Positions 1-5,693 of a DNA stretch of 5,701 bases are shown here, piece after piece. This stretch comes from Acetobacteraceae bacterium. Lineage in GTDB: Bacteria; Pseudomonadota; Alphaproteobacteria; Acetobacterales; Acetobacteraceae. The stretch spans positions 1 through 5,701 of the forward strand of contig JAIYAI010000798.1 of the NCBI GenBank assembly GCA_027489135.1, in the 5' to 3' direction. Each line of letters opens with the position of its first letter. Within the stretch, counting starts at the first letter, position 1. The notes below the pieces were generated by a model that made no database searches, was not told the DNA's origin, and was given only the letters and a program-made list of their open reading frames with translations. The position numbers and the translations under genes were made by a program.

Positions 1-245
1 CCGACAGCGGCGGGGTGCAGGAGGAAGCGACGGCGCTCGACCTGCCCTGCCTGACCCTGCGCGACGCCACGGAGCGCCCGGTGACGCTGGAGGCCGGGTC
101 GAGCCGACTTATCACAGCGGCGGCCCTGCCCGGCGCGGTCGCGGAGGTGCTGGCCGGGCGCTGGCCGCGCGCCCGCCCGATCCCGCTCTGGGACGGCCAG
201 GCGGGCGCGCGGATGGTCGCGCATCTCGGGGAGATGCTGGGATGA
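1..245 (+). CDS. wecB: UDP-N-acetylglucosamine 2-epimerase, non-hydrolysing (3' end only)
   Basis: This is the last 80 codons of a gene that begins before the window; the reading frame is open from base 3 and stops at TGA 243-245. The first visible residues are DSGGVQEEA, then CLTLRDATERPVTLEAGSSRL, the C-terminal signature of WecB/MnaA-type epimerases (SGG-x-QEE, then R-x-x-TERP), which helps bind the UDP part of the substrate. The tail (RPIPLWDGQAGARMVAHL) also fits the family ending, so the C-terminus looks intact. Enzymes of this family interconvert UDP-GlcNAc and UDP-ManNAc in the cytoplasm to supply polysaccharide synthesis. The stop overlaps the next start (ATGA), so the two genes are probably translationally coupled. 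The FnlC/WbjD branch (UDP-FucNAc pathway) is a less likely alternative because the visible motifs are of the generic WecB type. The catalytic residues lie upstream and cannot be checked. Confidence 0.9.
   Translation, partial: DSGGVQEEATALDLPCLTLRDATERPVTLEAGSSRLITAAALPGAVAEVLAGRWPRARPIPLWDGQAGARMVAHLGEMLG
228..233 (+). promoter_or_regulatory. Ribosome binding site for the fusion gene
   Basis: GGGGAG lies 8 bases before ATG 242, inside the last codons of the wecB-like gene. It supports the ATG at 242 as the start of the fusion protein, and with the ATGA overlap it suggests coupled translation within one operon. Confidence 0.6.
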
Positions 246-3200
246 CCGCGCCGCTCGTCGTCATGCTGTCGGCCGCGCATCCCCCGGACGACGTCCGCGT
301 CGTGCACAAGGAGGGCGCGGCCCTGGTCGAGGCCGGCTGGCGCGTGCGCCACCTCTGCCCCGGCCCCGCCGATGCCCCGCGCGAGGTCGCCGGCGTCGGG
401 ATCGAGACCTATCCCCGGCACCGCGGCTGGTCCGGGCGGATCCGCGGCATCCCGGCGCTCGCCCGCCGCGCCGCGGCCTCGGGCGCCGCCGTCCTGCATG
501 GCAGCGAGCCCGATGCCTGGCTGGCCGCGATCCTGGCGGCGCGGCGCAGCGGCGCGCGGGTCGTGCTCGACGTGCATGAGCACTACCCCTCGCGGCTCGA
601 TCCCCGGCTGCCGGCCTGGCTGCACAGGCCCGCACGCGCGCTGATGCGGGGGCTGTGCCGGCTGGCGGGGCGCGCGGCGGATGCGGTGGTGGTGGCAAAG
701 GACGGGCTGTCGCGGGATTTCGGCGCGCCTGAGCGCACCATCGCGGTGCGCAATTACGCCCCCGCCTTGCCCGTGGTCCCGCGGCAGCACGGGCCCGGGG
801 CGGTGACGCTGGTGCACAGCGGGGCGCTCGGCCGCAGCCGGGGCTGGCCGCAGATGCTGGCGGCGCTGGCCCTCTGCCCGCCCGGCACGCGGCTGCGCCT
901 GGTCGGGCGCTTCACCGACGGGTCGGAGCCCGCCTTCCTGGCCGAAGCCGCGCGCCACGGCCTGACCGATCGGATCGAGCGCTTCCCCTGGTTGCCGCAG
1001 GCGGAGGCGCTGGCCCGCGTCGCCGAATGCGACATCGGCCTGGTGCTGTTCCAGCGCGGCGAGGCGAACCACGCGCTGGCCCTGCCGCACAAGCTGTTTG
1101 ACTGCATGCTGGCCGGCCTGCCGGTCATCGTGCCGGACTTCGCCACCGAGGTCGCGGCCGCCGTCCGCCGTGCCCGCTGCGGCGCCTGCGTCGACACCGG
1201 CGACCCGGCCGCGATCGCCGCCGCCGTGGCGGCGCTGACCGGGCCGGCGCGGCGGAGGACGCTGGGGGCTGCCGGCCGTGCCGCGGCGCTCGGCCCCTAT
1301 GGCTGGCAGGGAGAGGCGGAGCGCCTGACCGGGCTCTACGACCATCTCGCCCCGCTGGCGGCGCCCGCGCCGACGCGCCGGCCGCTCTGGCGGATGCTGG
1401 CCCGGCCGCGGCGGGCGGCGTATAGCGCCGGCATGGCCGTCGACCGCCCGACTCGCCGGGCCCCTCAGCGCATCCTGTTGAACCTCGCCATCGATTCCCT
1501 GGTGGCGGCGCTGGCGGTGCCGCTGGCAATGCTGCTGGCCGGCCCCTCCGCCTGGCCCGCCGCGGGCTGGTGGCTGGCCGCGATCCCGGGCGGGATGCTG
1601 GCCCTCGGCGTCGCCGGCCTGCCGGTCCGGCTGGCACAGCAGTACTGGCGCTATGCAGGCCTGCACGACCTGATCCGCATCGCCATCGCCGCCGCGGGCG
1701 CCGCGGCGCTGTTCTGGGGCGGGCTGCACCTGCTGGGCGCCTGGCGACCGGACAACGCCGCTTTCCCCGTGATCCACGCCCTCGTCCTCGGGCCGTTGCT
1801 CGGCCTGTCGCGGGTGGTGGGGCGGCTGCGCCACGCCCGGCGCGACCCGACCGCGCTGTTCGAGCCGCAACCCGTGCTGCTGGTCGGCGCCGGGGATGTC
1901 GCCGACATCTTCCTGCGCGCCCTGCTGGCCGAGCGTGCGCCGGCCTTCCGAGTCATGGGCCTGCTCTCGCTGCGGGAGCGCCAGGCCGGCCGGCGCATCC
2001 AGGGCCATCCGATCCTGGGCACGGTGCAGGACGCGCCCCTGGTCTTCGAGAAGCTGCAGGCCGAGGGGCGGCTGCCGGCGCTGATCGTCCTCGCCTCCCC
2101 GCAATTGCAGGGGCCGGCGCTGGAGGGGCTGCTGGATCTTGCCGACCGGCACGGCATCCCGGTGCGCCGGGCGCCGAGCGCCACCGACCTCGACCCCGCG
2201 CAGCGCCGCATCGCCGACCAGCTGGAACCGCCGGGCAGCGCGCGCCTGCACCTGAAGCCCATCGCCATCGAGGACCTGCTGGACCGGCCGCAGATCCCGC
2301 TGGACCGGGAGGGCATGGCGCGGCTGGTGCAGGGCCGGCGCGTGCTGGTCACTGGCGCCGGCGGCACCATCGGCGGCGAGTTGGCGCGGCAGGTGGCGGC
2401 GCTGGGGCCGTCGCACCTCACGCTGCTCGATCACGGGGAGTACGTGCTCTACGAGATCGACCTCGAGCTGCGGGAACGCCACGCCGACGTGCCGAAGAAG
2501 GCGGTGCTCGCCGATGTGCGGGACGAGACCCGCATCCGCCGCCTTTTCGAGGAGCTGAAGCCCGAGTTGGTCTTCCACGCCGCGGCGCTCAAGCACGTGC
2601 CGATGGTCGAGAACGATCCGCTGGAGGGGCTGCTGACCAACGCCCAGGGCACGCGGATCGTGGCGGATGCCGCCGCCGCGGTTGGCTGCCGGGCGATGGT
2701 CTTCATCTCGACCGACAAGGCGGTGAATCCGACCAGCGTGATGGGCGCCTCGAAGCGCCTGGCCGAGATGTACTGCCAGGCGATCGATATGCAGGCCCGG
2801 GTGGCGAAGCGCGGCATGCGGTGCGTCACAGTGCGCTTCGGCAACGTGCTGGGCTCGACCGGGTCCGTCGTGCCGCTGTTCCGCCGGCAGCTGGAACGCG
2901 GCGGCCCTCTCACCGTCACCCACCCCGACATGCGCCGCTACTTCATGACGGTGCGAGAAGCCGTGGGGCTGGTGCTGCAGGCCAGCGTCATCGGCGCCGA
3001 GGACCGGGCCGACCAGCCGCCCGAACTGGCCGAGGGCGGCATCTTCTTCCTCGACATGGGCAAGCCGGTGAAGATCGTCGACCTCGCGCGGCGGATGATC
3101 CGGCTTGCGGGGCTGCGCCCGGACGAGGATGTCGAGATCCGCTTCACCGGCCTCCGCCCAGGCGAGAAGCTGACCGAGGAACTCTACTACGGCACCGAGG

Positions 3201-3400
3201 CGCCGACCGTGACGCAGTGGCCGGGGCTTTTCGTCGTGACGCCGCGCACCGCCGACCCGGCGCTGGTGGGCCGCGCGATCGACGAGATCGCCGGCGCGGC
3301 GCGCGGCGGCAATGCGCGGGGCGCGCTGGCGCAGCTCGGCCGGCTGGTGCCGGAGTTCGACCACAACGCCGACGGGGCGGTGGGCGCAGCGGGGCGATAA
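242..3400 (+). CDS. Fusion of a GT4-type glycosyltransferase and a membrane-bound nucleotide-sugar 4,6-dehydratase (FlaA1/WbpM/PglF type)
   Basis: One open frame of 1052 residues carries two enzymes usually encoded separately. Residues about 1-385 are a GT-B glycosyltransferase: HPPDDVRVVHKE at 13-24, DVHEH at 110-114, and the donor-binding PHKLFDCMLAGLPVI segment at 282-296, with Asp287 where relatives usually have Glu. After a basic linker, four hydrophobic helices follow (about 411-433, 442-460, 477-499, 508-526), with the family-typical YWRY at 468-471. A first Rossmann motif (GAGDVA, 549-554) precedes the SDR domain: TGAGGTIG at 704-711, STDK at 823-826, MGASK at 834-838 and LRPGEK at 971-976. 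The Met in the place of the usual SDR Tyr (Met834, Lys838) is normal for WbpM/PglF enzymes, so the site looks intact. The second half likely converts UDP-GlcNAc to a 4-keto-6-deoxy sugar; exact substrate and donor are unknown. Both catalytic parts should face the cytoplasm. High third-position GC runs unbroken through the linker. Confidence 0.9.
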   Translation: MTAPLVVMLSAAHPPDDVRVVHKEGAALVEAGWRVRHLCPGPADAPREVAGVGIETYPRHRGWSGRIRGIPALARRAAASGAAVLHGSEPDAWLAAILAARRSGARVVLDVHEHYPSRLDPRLPAWLHRPARALMRGLCRLAGRAADAVVVAKDGLSRDFGAPERTIAVRNYAPALPVVPRQHGPGAVTLVHSGALGRSRGWPQMLAALALCPPGTRLRLVGRFTDGSEPAFLAEAARHGLTDRIERFPWLPQAEALARVAECDIGLVLFQRGEANHALALPHKLFDCMLAGLPVIVPDFATEVAAAVRRARCGACVDTGDPAAIAAAVAALTGPARRRTLGAAGRAAALGPYGWQGEAERLTGLYDHLAPLAAPAPTRRPLWRMLARPRRAAYSAGMAVDRPTRRAPQRILLNLAIDSLVAALAVPLAMLLAGPSAWPAAGWWLAAIPGGMLALGVAGLPVRLAQQYWRYAGLHDLIRIAIAAAGAAALFWGGLHLLGAWRPDNAAFPVIHALVLGPLLGLSRVVGRLRHARRDPTALFEPQPVLLVGAGDVADIFLRALLAERAPAFRVMGLLSLRERQAGRRIQGHPILGTVQDAPLVFEKLQAEGRLPALIVLASPQLQGPALEGLLDLADRHGIPVRRAPSATDLDPAQRRIADQLEPPGSARLHLKPIAIEDLLDRPQIPLDREGMARLVQGRRVLVTGAGGTIGGELARQVAALGPSHLTLLDHGEYVLYEIDLELRERHADVPKKAVLADVRDETRIRRLFEELKPELVFHAAALKHVPMVENDPLEGLLTNAQGTRIVADAAAAVGCRAMVFISTDKAVNPTSVMGASKRLAEMYCQAIDMQARVAKRGMRCVTVRFGNVLGSTGSVVPLFRRQLERGGPLTVTHPDMRRYFMTVREAVGLVLQASVIGAEDRADQPPELAEGGIFFLDMGKPVKIVDLARRMIRLAGLRPDEDVEIRFTGLRPGEKLTEELYYGTEAPTVTQWPGLFVVTPRTADPALVGRAIDEIAGAARGGNARGALAQLGRLVPEFDHNADGAVGAAGR

Positions 3401-3410
3401 CCCCTCGCTC

Positions 3411-3878
3411 CTACCACCCCTTCCGCAGCATCACCCACATCGCCGCCAGCAGCGGCACCGTGGCGACCACCCCCCAGGCGATCCAGAGCCGCCCGAGCCG
3501 GTAGTAGTCCCTCGGCACCACCCCTACCGCCGCGAAGCCGCGCGCCATGCGGGCCTGCCTGATCTGGATCGGCACCAGCACGCCGAGCCAGATGATGCCT
3601 GCGAGCACAAACAGCGCCTCCGCCCAGACCAGCCAAGCGTCGCGCAGCGGGTCCATGCCGCCAAGCCAGGCCGCGCCGTAGCCGCCGACGACCAGCAGCA
3701 GGATGCCCCAGAGGGTGAAGAACCAGTCGGTGATGGTGACGAGGCGCTGCGCGAAGCCGATCACCGCCGGGTCGCGCGTGCCGTCAGCATAGAGCTTCCA
3801 GATGGAGGTGACCGTGACGTTGCCGAGCAGCAGTACGACGCCCAGCAGGTGCAGCAGCTTGAAGATGTCGTAGGCCAT
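3411..3878 (-). CDS. DUF2269-type small integral membrane protein
   Basis: The predicted product is 155 residues with four hydrophobic helices at about 5-27, 49-72, 83-104 and 132-151. It opens with YDIFKLLHLLGVVLLLGN, including His10 in a KLLHLLG context, which I recognise as the start of DUF2269 proteins (predicted inner-membrane proteins of unknown function). Length and helix count fit the family. A basic loop (QIRQARMARGF, 105-115) separates helices three and four. I chose ATG 3878 because family members begin just before the KxLHLLG segment, although no good Shine-Dalgarno sequence precedes it. An in-frame GTG at 3899 would add seven residues (MSCSRHA) and has AAGG three bases upstream, so it is a real alternative. 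The gene ends 10 bases after the fusion gene on the opposite strand and is divergent from the cyclase gene. Nothing here shows its function. Confidence 0.8.
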   Translation of the reverse strand: MAYDIFKLLHLLGVVLLLGNVTVTSIWKLYADGTRDPAVIGFAQRLVTITDWFFTLWGILLLVVGGYGAAWLGGMDPLRDAWLVWAEALFVLAGIIWLGVLVPIQIRQARMARGFAAVGVVPRDYYRLGRLWIAWGVVATVPLLAAMWVMLRKGW

Positions 3879-3936
3879 CGCGTGGCGCGAGCATGACACC
3901 CGCCTTCATCGCCGCGGGCCGGGCTGGCGGCTTCGT

Positions 3937-3979
3937 GATGGGGGCGCACGGGGCCGTGATCTGGCATGCTGCGCCCATC
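3937..3979. repeat. Imperfect inverted repeat in the divergent spacer
   Basis: The left arm GATGGGGGCGCA (3937-3948) pairs with the right arm TGCGCCCATC (3970-3979) over 10 base pairs, with a two-G bulge in the left arm and a 21-base middle. It ends one base before the purine-rich Shine-Dalgarno stretch of the cyclase gene. It could be an operator for a dimeric regulator or a leader stem-loop, or chance pairing in GC-rich DNA. Confidence 0.4.
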
Positions 3980-3980
3980 G

Positions 3981-3990
3981 AGGAGAGGAG
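3981..3990 (+). promoter_or_regulatory. Strong ribosome binding site deciding the cyclase GTG start
   Basis: AGGAGAGGAG ends 9 bases before GTG 4000. It is the best Shine-Dalgarno sequence in the window and selects GTG 4000 over the in-frame GTG at 4015 and the internal ATG codons. Confidence 0.75.
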
Positions 3991-3999
3991 CCCCACCCT

Positions 4000-4815
4000 G
4001 TGTGCACCGCCTGCGTGATCGACAGCGTCGCCCGCCGCCTGGGCCGGCGCGGCGTCTTCTCTGCCATGGCCGCGGGGGCGGCCACCATGGCGCTCTCCGC
4101 CGCCCCGTCCCGAGCGCAGCAGACGGCGCGCAGCTTCAGCCGCGTCGTCGAGATGACGCATGTGCTGGGCCCCGCCTTCCCGACCTTCGAAGGCGGCCCG
4201 GCCATCGCGATCGAGCGCAAGCTCAGCTTCGCGCGCGACGGCTACAACATGAACCAGCTCACCTACATGGAGCACGTGGGCACGCATTTCGACGCGCCGC
4301 TGCATTTCAGCGCGAACGGCCCATCGGTGGCGGAGATCCCGCCGGAGTCCCTCGTCTGCCCGCTGGTGGTGATCGACGTCCGCGCCCGGGCCGAAGCCGA
4401 TGCCGACTACCAACTCGGCCCCGAGGACATCGCCGCGCATGAGCGGACGAATGGACGCATCGCCGCGGGAAGCTGCGTCGCGCTGAACTCCGGTTGGGAC
4501 GCGAAGGTCGCCACGCCGGGCTTCCGCAACGCGACCGCCGCGGGCGCGCTGCGCTTCCCCGGCTTCCGACCCGATGTCGCGCCGCTGCTGCTGGAGCGGA
4601 ACGTCGCCGGCGTCGCGGTGGACACGCTGTCCATCGACCATGGCGGATCGAAGGACTTCGCCTTCCACCTGGCCTGGCTCGGCGCCGGGCGCTGGGGGCT
4701 GGAATGCGCGGCCAATCTCGGCCGCCTGCCGGCGACGGGGGCGACCATCATCGCCGGCGCGCCGCGGATCGAGGGCGGCACCGGCGGCCCGGGCCGGGTC
4801 TTCGCGCTGCTTTGA
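4000..4815 (+). CDS. Exported cyclase-family (kynurenine formamidase-like) metallohydrolase with Tat signal
   Basis: The 271-residue product belongs to the cyclase family (the fold of KynB). The family metal-binding signature H-x-GTH-x-D-x-P-x-H is complete: His92, His96, Asp98 and His102. The second conserved block, VDTLSIDHGGSKDF followed by FH and WGLEC, supplies His223 and Glu235, the expected remaining active-site residues. Relatives hydrolyse amides or lactones using divalent metal; the substrate here cannot be told. The N-terminus has a twin-arginine motif (RRGVFS from Arg16-Arg17), a weakly hydrophobic stretch (about 22-35) and a likely cleavage after Ala39 (SRA before QQ), so the mature enzyme should be periplasmic. 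It starts with MCTACV, a CxxC ahead of the Tat motif. GTG 4000 is chosen for its strong ribosome binding site. Export argues against a role in cytoplasmic tryptophan breakdown, so I give no kynB name. It stands alone between a divergent and a convergent neighbour. Confidence 0.88.
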   Translation: MCTACVIDSVARRLGRRGVFSAMAAGAATMALSAAPSRAQQTARSFSRVVEMTHVLGPAFPTFEGGPAIAIERKLSFARDGYNMNQLTYMEHVGTHFDAPLHFSANGPSVAEIPPESLVCPLVVIDVRARAEADADYQLGPEDIAAHERTNGRIAAGSCVALNSGWDAKVATPGFRNATAAGALRFPGFRPDVAPLLLERNVAGVAVDTLSIDHGGSKDFAFHLAWLGAGRWGLECAANLGRLPATGATIIAGAPRIEGGTGGPGRVFALL

Positions 4816-4819
4816 CCCG

Positions 4820-5602
4820 TCACGCGAAGAACGACAGCGGCGAGGCCCCCCCGCCGCTGCCGGCCTGGGAGATGAGGTAGCGGGAGATCAGCTTCTGCAC
4901 CTCGGCCGGCTTCTGCAGGCTGTCCAGCTTCAGGCGCGCGGTGGCCGCGCGCGGCGGCGCCTCAACCGACTGGAGGGCGATGGCGGTAGGCAGGCCGAGC
5001 GCGCCGGTGACGACGCGGCGCAGCACCGGGTCCCCCAGCACGGTGTAGACATCCGTCACGCCGCCCGCCTTCTCCTGGAAGTAGAGCGCGTCGGAGACCA
5101 CGGCCCCCTGGGCGTCGAGGCCGGTGCGGTACTGGTACGCCAGGTAGCCCTCGGTCAGCAGCTTGACTGTCGCGGGATCCTTCAACGCGGCGAGGCCGCC
5201 CTTGCCGAGATCGAGCGTCGCCGCGGCGGATTTCCAGATGCCACCCAACCGCGCCGCCAGGCTGTCCGATTTCGCCGGATCGGACAGCAGCACCTGCCGC
5301 ACCAGCCCGACCTGGTCCTGCTTGTCCGCCAGACCCAGCGCCGGCAGCAGCACCCCGAGGATGCGCGGGTCCGCCAGCGCCTGCTTCAGGTCCGTCGCCT
5401 TGCCGAGCGCCTTGGTGAACTGGTCGACGGCGCGGATCGAGACCGGATCCTTGCGTTCCTGCGCGATCCCCTTCGCCTCCGTGCCCACCTGGTTGGCGCG
5501 GCGGAAGGTGGCCAGCGCGGTCGCCGCGCTGGGGGTGGAGGCGCTGGTGTCGGTCCTGCCGAAGAAGGCCGCGACTAGGGCCGATGTCATCTGCAGGGCC
5601 AT
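4820..5602 (-). CDS. DUF1217 family protein, probably flagellum-associated
   Basis: The predicted 260-residue product (from ATG 5602) resembles DUF1217 proteins, found in alphaproteobacteria and often encoded in flagellar gene clusters; their molecular role is unclear to me. Recognisable parts are the segment from Phe62 to Leu91 (KATDLKQALADPRILGV, then ALGL) and from Tyr174 to Leu204 (GGVTDVYTVLGDPVLRRVV, then ALGL), which look like two copies of one motif. The protein is mostly helical in character, has no membrane segment or clear signal peptide, and ends in a Gly/Ser-rich tail (GSGGGAS) before SFFA. The frame is open upstream to base 5695, but the added residues (Pro/Cys-rich) look non-coding and would run across the CtrA-like site. 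ATG 5602 has CAGGG 9 bases upstream, and ATG 5590 is a second possibility. The stop lies 4 bases from the cyclase stop on the other strand. Functional assignment is from memory of the family. Confidence 0.78.
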   Translation of the reverse strand: MALQMTSALVAAFFGRTDTSASTPSAATALATFRRANQVGTEAKGIAQERKDPVSIRAVDQFTKALGKATDLKQALADPRILGVLLPALGLADKQDQVGLVRQVLLSDPAKSDSLAARLGGIWKSAAATLDLGKGGLAALKDPATVKLLTEGYLAYQYRTGLDAQGAVVSDALYFQEKAGGVTDVYTVLGDPVLRRVVTGALGLPTAIALQSVEAPPRAATARLKLDSLQKPAEVQKLISRYLISQAGSGGGASPLSFFA

Positions 5603-5628
5603 CGGCAGCGACCCTGCACAAGATCGGG

Positions 5629-5643
5629 TTAAGGGCGGGTTAA
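5629..5643 (-). promoter_or_regulatory. CtrA-type binding site (TTAA-N7-TTAAC)
   Basis: Read on the - strand, towards the DUF1217 gene, the sequence is TTAACCCGCCCTTAAC. This is an exact fit to the full CtrA consensus TTAA-N7-TTAAC described in Caulobacter and other alphaproteobacteria; the final C lies at base 5628. On the + strand the same bases form a direct repeat CGGGTTAA at 5625-5632 and 5636-5643, one helical turn (11 bases) apart. I noticed no other TTAA in the window. The site ends about 25 bases before ATG 5602. CtrA controls flagellar genes in many alphaproteobacteria, which agrees with the DUF1217 neighbour. Binding itself is inferred. Confidence 0.6.
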
Positions 5644-5675
5644 ACCCGAGCCCAGCCTTCCAGCACGGGCACGCA

Positions 5676-5693
5676 GCCACCGCCGACGGTGGC
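5676..5693. repeat. Short perfect hairpin near the window edge
   Basis: GCCACCG (5676-5682) and CGGTGGC (5687-5693) form a 7-bp perfect stem around a 4-base loop (CCGA; TCGG on the other strand). No T-run follows on either side within the visible sequence, so a terminator role is unsupported. It may be a structure at the end of a neighbouring gene or part of its coding sequence. Confidence 0.35.

Larger units (their letters stand above)
3879..3999. promoter_or_regulatory. Divergent spacer between the DUF2269 and cyclase genes
   Basis: This 121-base spacer must hold the start signals of the cyclase gene (+) and probably of the DUF2269 gene (-). I see no convincing sigma-70 -35/-10 pair by eye on either strand. 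It does contain an imperfect inverted repeat (3937-3979) and the cyclase ribosome binding site, listed separately. The part next to the DUF2269 gene may be coding if its start is the GTG at 3899. Confidence 0.4.

Noticed and set aside
1651..2931. Two - strand open frames (1651-2421 and 2449-2931) opposite the dehydratase half
   Set aside because: Both are Ser/Arg-rich mirror translations of a well-supported gene, with no motifs of their own.
3388..3409. Possible terminator between the fusion gene and the DUF2269 gene (GGGG 3391-3394 with CCCC 3401-3404)
   Set aside because: The continuous stem is only 4 bp, extension needs a two-base bulge, and no T-run follows on either strand.
1570..3504. 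Long + strand open frame (644 residues) overlapping the fusion gene
   Set aside because: Its translation is low-complexity Arg/Ala/Gly/Pro with no family motif, the usual out-of-frame shadow in very GC-rich DNA, while the overlapping frame carries all the dehydratase motifs.
3784..4668. Long - strand open frame (294 residues) opposite the cyclase gene
   Set aside because: It runs antisense across the cyclase gene and the divergent spacer, has Arg/Gly/Ala-rich noise composition and no recognisable domain; the + strand frame has a full metal site and a strong ribosome binding site.
4000..4815. Naming the cyclase kynB (kynurenine formamidase)
   Set aside because: The fold signature matches, but a Tat signal peptide and the absence of any tryptophan-degradation neighbour make that specific role unlikely.
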